NCBI GenBank assembly: GCA_022828595.1
Contig: JAKGHH010000005.1
Coordinates: 62,677,655 to 62,741,654 of the forward strand
Length of the DNA stretch: 64,000 nt
Reading direction: 5' to 3'
DNA from: Nelumbo lutea
Lineage: Eukaryota > Streptophyta > Magnoliopsida > Proteales > Nelumbonaceae
In this document: positions 1-10,091 of the stretch, one piece after another
Numbering within the stretch: position 1 is the stretch's first letter
Layout: every line of letters begins with the position of its first letter
Notes under the pieces: model-generated
What the model was told of the DNA's origin: nothing
Database searches by the model: none
What the model saw: only the letters and a program-made list of their open reading frames with translations
Program-made: the position numbers and the translations under genes

Positions 1-599
1 TGGTCTCGCTTCTGTTGTTGCTTCTGCTCCAGTTTCCCAGGCCGTCTATGATCTACTGTCTCTTTCAAACAAGCAAAACTGTAGCGAACAAGCTGAGGAT
101 GAGGCTGTAGAATAAATTGCACTATGCATATTTGCATTTGTACTCCTTCCAAACAGATTCTAAGGCTCAATTTGGAAAGAGTACAAATGTAAATATGTAC
201 AGCTTAAATACATACAAAATAATACAAAATATAAGGTTTTACACTCTACATATTTGCATTTCTACTCCTTCCAAACAAAGCCTAAAGAACAAAAGCTTTT
301 TGAATGCAAATCAAGGCCGTCTGATTCTTGGTGGTGGAAAAATGTCCTAAAAACTCAAGAAGATGTTAAGTGGTTCTCTATGCTGGATAATAAGATCATG
401 AAATTAGGTTTCAGCCTTTCACGACCCATGGGTCCCTTGGCTTTCAAATAATTAATAGACCAATTCTCAAAGGAGTTCAAATTCCTGAAGCCTTGGCCTC
501 CCTAGCTAAAAGTCAAAAGCTTTATCACATATGAAGGCTGCTAGAATGTAGATCTACTTAATGAGTTTATTTATTTTTTTTGAAGAATCCTCAGTCATG
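1..599. other. Intergenic sequence without a supported gene
   Basis: I see no coding signal here. The only structure is a short palindromic repeat (annotated separately) and a third partial copy of its arm at 249-275. Small open frames in this stretch have no recognisable motif or codon pattern. Confidence 0.5.
127..197. repeat. 27-bp near-perfect inverted repeat (MITE-like hairpin)
   Basis: The left arm at 127-153 starts catatttgcatttgtactcc. The right arm at 171-197 is its reverse complement with two mismatches, separated by a 17-bp loop. A third copy of the left arm lies at 249-275. A related pair of motifs (aaaggaatacaaat and tttgtactcctttcaaa) occurs near 37780-37840, so this is probably a dispersed short element. 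No clear target duplication was found, so the class is unassigned. Confidence 0.6.
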
Positions 600-1560
600 G
601 CCATCACCAATATCCCTCTCTCCTACATCCATTGTGAAGATAAGTTATAATGGAAGCACACTTCAAATTAATGGCTTATTTCCGGTCGGATCTGCTTATA
701 GACTTTTTAGTAGATCATCTTGTGAACCGGTCTTCCTCACCAATTAAGTGGACTAATTTATGGTCTCTTCAAACCCCCTTCAGATGTCAGCTCGTCAACT
801 GGAATACTTCTGTTAGGTGCTGTCAAAACCAAATTAAACTTCTCTCTAGACTAAGAGAAGAGAAGGGGACTTACAATGGACCTTCTGCAATCAACCAATG
901 GAAACCCAAGTTCATTTGTTCTTTGAATGTAATTTCTCCAGAGCTGTTTGGATTGACTTTCAAGTGGGTTTAATCCAGATCTCTTTGGTTCAAACAATTC
1001 GGCTAGCCATCCATCAAAGCTTTTGGGACATGAGAAATGATATTCTATATAATGGAAAATCTCCTGATTTAGGAGAGGTCCACAATAGGACTGATCTCTA
1101 CTATCCTCTGGATCCCGTTAAAGCTATATTGTTACAGAATTAAACCCTTCCACATGAGCCTAAACCTCGATGGTTCTCAATAGTGTTCTCATTGGAGAAG
1201 GATGCTTTGTTTGGCCAACTCAATAGCTGAAGCTGAACGCTGGACAGTCATTAGAAGCTTGAGGAAATTGATTTCCCTGGGTAGATGCTAAAGAAATTCT
1301 TGCAAAGATTAAGGGAACTTCTAAAAACATCAACCAATTGGAGTGAACAACCTCTTCTAAAACATATAAGGCGCCTTCTCTCCTTTTTTATAGTATTTCT
1401 CTTATTAATGTAGACAGACCAGATGCTATAATAGCTCATGTAATGGCTCAAAAGGCGAGAACTTCTACATCCTTTGTTTTGTTTTCTAACCCTCCATAGG
1501 CTTCGTGTAAGAGGTGCATGATCATATGAATCGGTTATATTTCTTTAGTGGTTTTCTTCT
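600..1560 (+). pseudogene. LINE (non-LTR retrotransposon) 3' remnant: zf-RVT and RNase H tail
   Basis: The sequence shows pieces of the C-terminal half of a plant LINE ORF2. Around 745-975 a frame reads WTNLWSLQTPF, resembling the start of the zinc-binding domain that follows plant LINE reverse transcriptases. At 898-960 another frame reads HLFFECNFSRAVW, the hallmark HLFxCxFxxxVW motif of that domain. Near 1411-1490 a frame reads AHVMAQKARTSTSF, like the end of the LINE RNase H domain. The pieces lie in different frames with stops between them, so the copy is dead. The RT core and 5' end are absent, as expected for a 5'-truncated insertion. A short A-rich run near 1565 may be the decayed tail. 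Confidence 0.6.
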
Positions 1561-1760
1561 TTTTCCAAAAAAAATTATATATGTTTTTCGTAATTTTGAT
1601 TTTTAACTTAAATTTAAGTTGAAATTTAATTGAAAAATATAATTTTATTAATTTATACTAACAAACCCAAATGCCTAGCTTTACCCTACCCAGGATCATC
1701 CCTATTATTGGATGAGGCCCAAAATAAGTCAGATAAATATAATCGGTTATAAGTATTATA

Positions 1761-1765
1761 CTTAC
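1761..1765. repeat. Target-site duplication (left) of Copia element
   Basis: CTTAC directly abuts the left LTR and is repeated exactly at 6107-6111 after the right LTR. A 5-bp duplication is normal for LTR retrotransposon integration and fixes the element ends. Confidence 0.85.
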
Positions 1766-2004
1766 TAATAGAGAACACTAATCTTGGGAAGGAAATCTCA
1801 CACCCTCGATGATTGATAGAGGGAGTATTTATATTAATCAGAAGGAGAGTTTGATTACAATACGTAAAGATACTGATAACAATAACATAAAGAGATATAG
1901 ATAAGGGAAGATAAGGAAGCCAACTAACAGATAAAAATAGGAGTCCAGGTTAATGAGCTGGTGTGTCCTACATGGGTACGATCTTGGTAATGTTATCCCA
2001 AATA
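1766..2004 (-). repeat. Copia 3' LTR
   Basis: 239-bp direct repeat of 5868-6106. On the element strand it begins TATTTGGGATAAC and ends TCTCTATTA. It is bounded by the target duplication on the outside and the polypurine tract on the inside. Confidence 0.9.
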
Positions 2005-2019
2005 CCTCCCTCAAGGAGG
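2005..2019 (-). other. Copia polypurine tract
   Basis: On the element strand cctccttgagggagg directly precedes the 3' LTR. It is the expected priming site for plus-strand DNA synthesis and independently fixes the inner LTR edge. Confidence 0.7.
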
Positions 2020-2053
2020 ACATGGGGTAGATCACGTTCAATTTGTAACACAA

Positions 2054-3090
2054 TCACTCAAAACGAGAGGTGGCTAAAGGCTTTGTCATATAGTCAGCAA
2101 GCTGATCTCGAGAGGAAACAAAGTGCGCAGTGAGATAACCCTTAGAGACGAGGTCATGAACAAAGTGTATATCAATCTTAATATGTTTTCTTTGGGCATG
2201 CAGGACTGGGTTTGCACTAAGGTAGGTAACACCAATACTATCACACCAAAGCACAGGGGAGGACCTAGGAGCATATCCCAATTCCGTAAGTAAAGATGTG
2301 ATCCAAAGAATTTCAGATGAAGCAAAGGCAACACTTCTGTATTCAGCTTTGGTGTTGGAGCATTAAACAGTTGGTTGTTTCTTAGAGGACCAAGAGGTTA
2401 AGTTGTGACCGAGGTAAATGCAATACCCACCATGGACTTATGGTCATCAAGGCAACCAGCCCAATTTGCATCACTAAAGGCATGGAGGCAGAAACCAAGG
2501 AAGGAGTAATTGTAAGCCCATAATGAATGGTAGCTTTCAAGTATCAAAGGATGTGCTTAACAGCTTTCCTATGCTCAATGGTGGGAGCACTCATGTACTG
2601 ACATACTTTATTGAATGAATATGCAATATCTAGGTGAGTGAGAGAAATGTATTAAAGAGCTCCTACCCCGTGGATCTTGTTTAAGCCCATATAGGGACTT
2701 ACGCAAGAGGCATACATGCTTTGGATAGGTAGGGTCGAGGAAGCCTGGGGGTTGTCACATATAAATGGTCTCTTGTAAATCACCATGTAAGAAAGCATTT
2801 TGGACATCCAATTGACGAATGGCCCATTGGTATGAGATTGCAGTAGAGAAAATAACTCGAATAGTCGTTGGTTTGATTACCAGGCTGAATGTCTCAATGT
2901 TGTTGATACCAGCCTGCTATGTGAAGCACTTGGCAACAAGCCAGGCTTTGTAACAATTGATACTACCATCTGAGTTCCGTTTAAGATGAAAGACCCACTT
3001 GTACTCTACGATGTTGGCATCTTTAGGATGGGGAACTAGATTCCAAGTATGATTTCGGGTAAGGGCTTCATATTCTTCATGCATGGTGGC
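2054..3090 (-). pseudogene. Copia reverse transcriptase / RNase H region with active-site deletion
   Basis: Reading the minus strand, the N-terminal part of a Copia reverse transcriptase is recognisable: a W-x-L-V-P-like start, YKWVFHLKRNSDGS, then QLDVQNAFLHGDL and SLYGLKQ. Just after SLYGLKQxPRG (junction about 2661-2675) the sequence jumps to the post-RT segment reading ISLTHLDIAYSFNKV. The block that normally contains the YVDD catalytic motif is missing. RNase H follows and ends with HFVSSRDQLADYMTKPL, the usual Copia C-terminus. Several stops interrupt the frame. The enzyme would copy the retrotransposon RNA into DNA in virus-like particles; this copy is inactive. Confidence 0.85.
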
Positions 3091-3511
3091 CTTTCATTTG
3101 GGGTGAGAGAGGGCTTGATGAACAGTAGCGGGCTTAGAAAGCAAATCTGGGAGGGGGTGTGTAGTAACATGATACAAGGCTTTGGGTTTGAAAATACCGT
3201 TCTTAGAACGAGTTGTCATAGGATGCAATGGTGGATGGTGAGGAGGGCGGTGTACACCATGTTGGAGAGGTGTTGGTGGGACAAAGTTGTTAGTGGGTGC
3301 AAAGGTGGTTGGGACATCATGCACATGTGGCAACAAGGTTGAAGAGGGGGAGCCAACACTAGTGGACCATAATGGGCCTAAACTCTAAAGAATTCTGTGA
3401 AGGTTCAGTATTAGATATGCTACATGAAACATTCGCTAATGATGAAGTGCAAGTTGCAATGGGCCTAATAACTGAGGGCATGCCAACATCAAGAGGAGGG
3501 CCAACATTATT

Positions 3512-4770
3512 TTATGGTGTTGACCCAACAATAGGTGGAGCACCAATAGAAAGCCCATTAGTGGCAATAGAAGTAACAGAACTTCCTGAAGAGACATGAG
3601 ATGAAGCAAATTGGAAAGATAATTCATCAAAGACCACATGTCGAGATATATATAGACGCCCAGTAGCAATGTTGTAGCATTTGTACCCATAGTGTGTTGG
3701 ACTATACTCAAGAAAAATGCATGATTGTGATCTGAATTGAAACTTGCGATCATTATAAGGTCGGAGGCAAGGAAAGCATTCACAGCCAAAGACCTTAAGA
3801 GTGGAGAGGTCTAGCATGGATTTGAATAGCAACTCCCAAGGAGATTTATAGTCCAGAACTGATGATGGTAGTCGATTGAGCAAATAGACAATCATTTCGA
3901 AAGCATCCCACCAAAAATGTCGGGGTATAGATGCATGGGCAAAGAGAGTGAGGCCCATATCAACAATAGAGTGGTGGCGGTGTTCAATAGTACCATTTTG
4001 TTCTGAAGTGTGGGGGCAAATGAGATAATGGACAATCCCATGTTGCTCAAGAAAGGGCTTGAATTCCGAGAATTCCCTCCCTCCATCAGTTTGGAAGGAT
4101 TTGATGGTAGTACCCAATAAAATTTTCACCATTTGTTTGAATTTCATAAAGGCATTGAGAGCATCTGATTTAGCATGAAGTGGATATATATAAATAAATT
4201 TATTGAGACCATCAACAAACGAGATATAGTATTTATATCCTTGCAAAGAAGTAAGAGGGGCGTGTCCCCATAAATCAACAAACACTAAATCAAGAGGACT
4301 GGTAACACTAGACTTCTTAGAATGAAATGGCAATTTATGGCTCTTGCCAAGCTAACAAGCTGAACAAAAGGCCAATGATTTATTTTCAGAAGACAAAGGT
4401 AGTTTATTTGAGAAGACTGCATGGTGCGCGACACGTAGACAAGGGTGGCCTAACCGGTGATGCCATGTGTCAATAGAGAAGCATTCTCCAACTAAGGCAA
4501 AAATGGAGCTAAATTGAGGAAGCCCGCCTAGATCAAGTTGATAGAGTCCTCCTTTATTCAAGCATCGAAGAAGTATCCTCTTGGATTGTAGATCCTTCAC
4601 AACAAAGGAATCAGCATAAAATTCAAAGAATACATCATTATCGGAATAGAATTGGCCAACTGATAGCAAATTCTTTGTGGTGGAGGGAACATGTAGAATA
4701 TCTTTCAAAACTAAAGGACACACAGGAATACTCAAAAAGAAAGAACCAGTATGGAGTATAGGCAAACATG
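3512..4770 (-). pseudogene. Copia GAG-pre-integrase and integrase
   Basis: Two minus-strand frames (4352-4765 and 3512-4333) are separated by a stop. The first contains the GAG-pre-integrase zinc-binding part with the HHRLGHP motif and a C-x2-C end (FCSAC). The second is the DDE integrase core. The first Asp lies in LDLVFVDLWG, the second in FQTDGGREF, and the Glu in SEQNGTIEHRHH. The tail LKVFGCECFPCLRPYN followed by FLEYSPTHYGYKCY is the typical Copia integrase C-terminal extension. The catalytic triad is intact although the polyprotein is broken upstream and downstream. Integrase inserts the cDNA into the host chromosome. Confidence 0.88.
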
Positions 4771-4789
4771 CTCCATTTCCAATCTTGAT

Positions 4790-4990
4790 TTGATCAGTGC
4801 CAAGACATTCGATGTGTCACTTCAAATTATTAATGTCCAATGTGATATAATTTGTGGCTCCCGAGTTTGGGTACCACACTGCATCATTGTTGGAGATTGT
4901 TGTAGATGTTGCATATGCCACCTTATGTTCATCTGTCTTCTTGCTGTAACGGTAATAGCAGTTAATAGCAGTTTGATTTTTGCGCTTACA
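4790..4990 (-). pseudogene. Copia protease motif with D-to-N change and gag zinc knuckle
   Basis: On the minus strand, codons at 4853-4867 read N-S-G-A-T inside VWYPNSGATNYIT. Copia aspartic proteases have D-S-G-A-T/H here, so the catalytic Asp has become Asn. Upstream (about 4920-5005) a cysteine-rich stretch with CQICKRKNQTAINC is the gag CCHC-like knuckle. This places the gag-protease boundary at about 4900. Without the Asp the polyprotein could not be self-processed. Confidence 0.65.
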
Positions 4991-5071
4991 GATTTGGCAT
5001 GGGCCATCTAAGCATTGAGAGGTAATATTTGATTGGTGTCCCCCATTTGTGTTCTTCTTTGAAGGAGTGTT

Positions 5072-5838
5072 CTACTTGTATTCACAAAGCGGTGTTGGTC
5101 TTTCCTTGATACTTTGACTTCGCACAACGACATTTGCATTAAACATGTTTGCCTCTAACCCTGTTCTATAATACTCATAGTAAAGCTCATGATTTATAAG
5201 CATCCCTTGGAGCTCTTTAGTAGTGAGCTCTTCAGATCTAGTGCTAATAGAAGTTACAAAAGCCTCATAATTCGGGCCTAGGCAGGTTGAGATCATTTTT
5301 AGAAATAAGAGCTCCAATTTCAAACAAACTATCAGCAAGTGACTTTGCTTTTTGAAGGTAATCTACCATGGGAAGCATACCTTTTTTGAGAAGTTGAAGT
5401 TTGAAGTTAAGTTGCATCATCTGAAGACGTGATCTAGATGCAAAGAGTCTTTCAACTATTTTTCATAGTGTGGCTGATGTAGTGCATCTGATCATTTGTC
5501 CAAGAACTCCTTCTGTCATCGTGGACACAGCTAGCTTAGTAGAAGAGCATCTTGTTTCTCCCATGTCAGGTAATCTGGATTGACAACTTGTTGCACACCA
5601 GATCTAGTACTAGAAGAGGTCTCTTCAACGCTTGTGAGAAATCATGCAGGGCATGGGTATGACCCATCAATGTAGCCTAGCAACCCTGTACCCTTGAGTG
5701 CATTATAGACTTGTGAATACCATAGCAAGTAGTTGCAACGATCCAATTTACAAGCTAAGTAATAACAATACTAGGTAGCTTTGGAGTTTGGACATGTTAG
5801 GAAGTTTGGATAAACGTAGATGCATTGCTACTTGACAT
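5072..5838 (-). pseudogene. Copia gag (UBN2-type) pseudogene
   Basis: The likely start is the ATG complementary to 5836-5838, reading MSSSNAS, just after the primer-binding site. The frame is broken by several stops. The best-preserved part (5072-5338) contains CLGPNYEAFVTSIS and LTTKELQGMLINHE, which match the conserved segment of plant Copia gag (UBN2 family). Gag forms the virus-like particle around the RNA. Confidence 0.75.
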
Positions 5839-5853
5839 GGTGGGGTTGTTTAT

Positions 5854-5867
5854 TGGCTCTGATACCA
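5854..5867 (-). other. Copia primer-binding site (tRNA-Met type)
   Basis: On the element strand tggtatcagagcca follows the 5' LTR directly. It is the standard plant Copia site complementary to the 3' end of initiator methionine tRNA, used to prime minus-strand DNA. Confidence 0.85.
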
Positions 5868-6106
5868 TAATAGAGAACACTAATCTTGGGAAGGAAATCT
5901 CACACCCTCGATGATTGAGAGAGGGATTATTTATATTAATGAGAAGGAGAGTTTGGTTACAATACATAAAGATATTGATAACAATAACATAAAGAGATAT
6001 AGATAAGAGAAGATAAGGAAGCCAACTAACAAATAGGCATAGGAGTCCAGGTTAATGAGCTTGTGTCTCTTACATGGGTACAATCCTGGTAGTGTTATCC
6101 CGAATA
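5868..6106 (-). repeat. Copia 5' LTR
   Basis: 239-bp direct repeat of 1766-2004, about 92% identical by eye. It abuts the primer-binding site internally and CTTAC at 6107-6111 externally. Confidence 0.9.
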
Positions 6107-6111
6107 CTTAC
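6107..6111. repeat. Target-site duplication (right) of Copia element
   Basis: CTTAC, an exact copy of 1761-1765. Confidence 0.85.
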
Positions 6112-6359
6112 GAACCCCAAAAGATCTTGGTCAGGACTAAAGGCTACAAACCACAACCATATGACCCACACCTAACCGACCAACCGTTGAACAACACTAG
6201 GAAGTAAGATTTCACATTTTTATGCTAATGTTTACTTGTTTAGGATACAGAATTAGGGGTGCAAATGGATCGTGATCCCATCTAATCCGAAATCCTGTCC
6301 TATTTTGTTAGATTCGAATATACATCAATTGGATTTTTGGATCAGATCGGATAATAACA

Positions 6360-8063
6360 TCTATACTACTTTAAAAGTATGAATAGCCTAATGTATTTTT
6401 GGAATTTTGTGATGACAAAACTTACCCTTCTATATTTAAATTTATTGATAAAAATGAGGGAAAATAGGATAATTAGTTATTGATATTAAATGAGTTGAAA
6501 AGAGTTAATTTTAAGATATTCAATGCATTCAATTATCTCTCATTAAATCCAACATTTAAGGTATTAATTTGCATTCACCTTCATTGAACCATATATTTAA
6601 GGCTCCTTTATTTCTTTTCATCATTAAATTCTATAATTAGATACATACATAATAAATTAACAATTTCAATAACATAAAAAAATTATACTTTTAAAATCTA
6701 CCTAGAAAAAATAGTGTTTTCATCTAGGTAGTGGTAAGAAATTAAACCATTTGGGTCAAATGAGTCAATCCATGTTGCCACAATTAAATAATAAAATAAA
6801 AGAAATATAGAAACTAAAAAAATGGGAACATTTTTAACGTCATATTTTTTACATATTAAACAATAATAAGTATGATAAATAATGTTTTAAAAACCAACCC
6901 GGAGGCAACCCGCTTTTGCTGTCAAGTCACAGGTCACCAGTTCAACTGTCAAGGTCAAATTATGTTTCTTAATTCCATTTTAAATTTTTTATTTATAAAA
7001 AATATTACAAATTGTAATTTTTTGCAAAAATAGCAAAGCAAGGCACATAATGCCCTTGGAACATATAGATTTTGAAAAGTTACTTAAAATAAGAAAATGA
7101 TAACCCAAGTCAAATATCAAAGTGCAAAGTTATGCCTTCCAAAAGTTTGCACCTAATTAAGTGAGCAACCTGCAACTTTGTTACTAGATCGAACACGTCA
7201 ATGGTTGAACCGCCCAAGTTAGATAGTTTTTAACCAAAGGGAGAGGGGTTCAACTGAAGCAAACCTAGAATCAAGGCTGAGTGATGACTCAAATGGTTTA
7301 ATTAATCGGGTAGGTCAATAACAAGTTGAAAATATTGACTATAAAAAGAATTGCGCATATAATTAATATCATATATTCATTATACTAAACAAAAAATAAG
7401 TATGAAATGTAAGAAGTACTTTTGTAAATGATGAAAATAAAATGTCAAAATTAAAATCAACATAGAAATGAAATGATGTCATAGTCAAATAATAAATTAA
7501 AAAAAAAATACAAAGAATCACAAAAATAAATATTATACATAGGATATAATTTTATCAATAATGAAAATGTAATACAAAATTTAATGTCAACCTAGAAATC
7601 AAATTATTTTTCTTTTTGGCTCATAGGTTAGTGGTTTGGATCAAATGGATTAATCAATGATAAAATAGTTGAATAATAACTATTTAAAAAATAATAAATA
7701 GTACAAGTAATCAAAAGAATTTATAAAAGTTATATATTAATTATGTGAAACAAAATTTTAGTGTGATAAGTAAAAATTATGTATATTATGTAGAAGAAAT
7801 ATATTATTTAAAACTTATCCAAAAGCAAAGCTATTTTCTTATTTAAATACTGAGTCAATGATCCAACTTTTCAAAGAAATTTATGATGTCATAATTGAAT
7901 AATAAATATTTAAAAAAAAATAGAACACAAAAGATAAAAAAGTATAGAGTTTTGTCAAAGACATATTGAAACATTTCTAATGTTATATAAGCATCATATT
8001 AAATAAAAATAATTGTTAAAATAAAAATTATTTTTATTTAAAACAGAAATTGAATACAAAATT

Positions 8064-8136
<73 letters not shown>

Positions 8137-8179
8137 TAATTATTATTGTAATTTAAAATTTATGCAGGTGCACATTTAG
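6360..8179 (+). mobile_element. AT-rich non-autonomous Helitron-like repeat (tentative)
   Basis: It begins after an A with TCTATACTACTTTAAAAG, which resembles the 5' terminus of plant Helitrons (A followed by TCTATAC...). The following 500 bp resemble the blocks at 58965-59400 and 60890-61300, for example TCATTAAATCCAACATTTAA and a shared segment on pairs of nucleotides flanking 'agtggtaag...aaaccat'. A possible decayed 3' end lies near 8161-8179 (hairpin-like tgcaggtgcac, then TTAG before T). There is no coding potential. The 5' end is better supported than the 3' end. Confidence 0.4.
8064..8136. repeat. Trinucleotide microsatellite (TAG)n followed by (TAA)n
   Basis: About nine TAG units run into a longer AAT/TAA run. 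It is a compound microsatellite inside the Helitron-like AT-rich block. Confidence 0.95.
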
Positions 8180-8186
8180 TACAAGT

Positions 8187-9146
8187 GTTTAAGTTTATTT
8201 TTAACCATGTTGTTATTTTTATTAATTTTAAAATTTATCCTAACTATGATATATCTAAAATTAAAGTAATTAATATGAAAAAAAACCGATACGTGCAGCG
8301 TACATGTTTAATTACTGGTCTTATTAAAAATCAAATCAAATTCATATCACCCTCCTATCATATCGAAGCCTCTCTGTTTTCTTTCTATTGTTCCAATCGT
8401 TATTTTGGGGAGTTTGAACATCCTCTCTGTTTTCTTTCTATCCATCTTTTCCTCAACGATTATGAAAGTTTCTCTAACGACCCTCCCCTCAATTATTGGA
8501 ACACCCAAAAAAACTAATTTTTTGCCATCTAAACCTTGATTGTCGGATTACAAAAAATGCACTGCACTTGATCTCATTTTCTGCAGTATTTTATATCTAC
8601 TCTAGTGCTGTTAACTTGGCAGAATCCCACATCGGAATTAGTCAAATGCTGTGAAGGACTTATTCCCAGGAACTCAGAGAATGTAACGGGAATTAATAGG
8701 AGCTAGCATATCGGTGGACACGGGTTTCCGCCATCTTCTGATTTCGCATTATAGGATATGGTTGAGCTCTTGAAAAACTTTACATTTTAGTGCCCAGAAG
8801 TTGTGTATTTTTTTTTAACTCAAAAGGTGCTGAACTCTAGAGTGGTGAGAGTTGCAATTAAAGACACAGATCCTTTAAATGTTGAGCTCAAATGCGTTTT
8901 CTGTCTTCTTTTGAGTTCGCATCAGAGAAATGTGGATACCCATTTCCACCGAAACACAATTTTCATCATTGCTCGTTTACTGTTGATTCGGCACTAACAA
9001 AAGAAAGATTTTGTGACCGAGAACTTTTTGGATGTGGGGCAGTCATCGAAACCGTAAATACAGTTCTAATAAGAACCGATGATGATCGGTTGCTGGCTTA
9101 CTGCATTGCGAGGTTGTAACCCTTGTATAAAGGAATTAAAAGATCA
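8187..9146. other. Unassigned sequence left of the large Tat element
   Basis: No recognisable gene. A 110-codon open frame at 8185-8517 has no known motif and extreme AT codon bias. It contains a 20-bp direct repeat, cctctctgttttctttctat, at about 8372 and 8421. The segment around 8615-8640 (cccacatcggaattag) is a motif often seen at LTR-like repeats, but no second LTR was found. Confidence 0.4.
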
Positions 9147-10028
9147 TGATTAGTGATTTGGCCCGACCTCATAAACAGGTGATATGTGTACATGACTCGA
9201 CGCAGATGACAATTCAGCAAGTATCAGCTCACCACAGAATGAGCTCGGGTATGATAATGTCTCGAGCTGAAGGTACTTCGGCTTGAGTTCATCCCAGTTC
9301 ACAAATTAAAACGACAGCATCAAGTTCATGGCAGTCTAGACCCTAGCGTGGGCCACCTCAAAGATGACTCACCTCGGGCAGAATCACCTCGACATGCCAC
9401 CAGCAGCTCGTCACAAGTAGATCACCACTAGGTAGCTCGCTACAAGGTTGCTCGTCATCAAGTAGTCTAGCGTCCCGCGAGAAGCTTCTTGTCTGACAAC
9501 CGTACATGTCAACCCTGAAAGTTGCACCCACATCCCTTGTTTGGCGGCACATTATCTGCCAAATCTGAGGACTGTGCTCATTGTCTCTTGCCTGGCGGCG
9601 TCGTGCCTACCAACCCCGGAGGTTGTCTCCTGCCTGGCGGGACCGTACCCTACAATGGTCGCATTAGCCCACCTGTTCCCCAATCCTAAAGACAACAGTC
9701 AATCACTCTGAAACATTACCTGACAATAGACTACCGCGGCAGAGATTTGGAATCAGTCCCACCAAACCTGCCAGAGTGTTAGTATATAAAGACTTTAACC
9801 CCCCCAGGGGCCAAGGTATCGCATATTCATCACTCTCTAGCTTTCTCATCTTCTTGCAAACCCACTCTCTTCCAACTCGCAATAGAGTACTAACTTAAGC
9901 ATCAGAGTGTTCCCACCGGGTGAACAACCCCGGGTTCCTTCGTCTTTCTCCATGCAGGTACCTCTTGCCCGTCGCCAGCTAGAAGCACAATCACTTCTAG
10001 CTCAGAGTGGTCGGATTGCGCATCATCA
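9147..10028 (+). repeat. Tat element 5' LTR
   Basis: It starts TGATTAGTGATTTGGCCC and ends GCGCATCATCA, giving TG...CA termini. It is colinear with 28586-29408, with several indels; for example the left copy contains an extra segment around 9380-9400. A TATA box lies at 9783-9790. Confidence 0.85.
9783..9790 (+). promoter_or_regulatory. TATA box in Tat LTR
   Basis: TATATAAA in the LTR, conserved at 29164-29171 in the other LTR. It is placed about 240 bp before the LTR end, as expected for the U3 promoter that drives genomic RNA synthesis. Confidence 0.6.
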
Positions 10029-10030
10029 AT

Positions 10031-10044
10031 TGGCGTCGTCTGTG
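10031..10044 (+). other. Tat primer-binding site
   Basis: tggcgtcgtctgtg begins 2 bp after the LTR. Tat-lineage elements carry TGGCGCCGTCTGTGGGAA-like sites here; this one differs slightly. Confidence 0.75.
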
Positions 10045-10091
10045 AGAATACGTTTTGAAAGGCCTTTCTTACCAAACTTTCACCAGTATCA

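Larger units (their letters stand above)
1766..6106 (-). mobile_element. Complete Ty1/Copia LTR retrotransposon with non-canonical TA...TA LTR ends
   Basis: A 4341-bp element transcribed from right to left. It has two 239-bp LTRs, a 5-bp target duplication, a primer-binding site complementary to initiator tRNA-Met, a polypurine tract, and gag, protease, integrase, reverse transcriptase and RNase H in Copia order. All coding parts carry stops. The protease Asp is Asn, and the reverse transcriptase has a deletion across its active site, so the copy cannot move on its own. The LTRs differ at about 18 of 239 positions by eye, meaning an old insertion. The LTR termini read TA...TA instead of TG...CA on either strand. 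Confidence 0.9.

Noticed and set aside
3049..3599. Plus-strand frames over the Copia element
   Set aside because: Antisense shadows of integrase and the RT linker.
8185..8517. 110-codon plus-strand frame
   Set aside because: No motif, extreme AT bias, and it contains a direct repeat and overlaps repeat-rich sequence.
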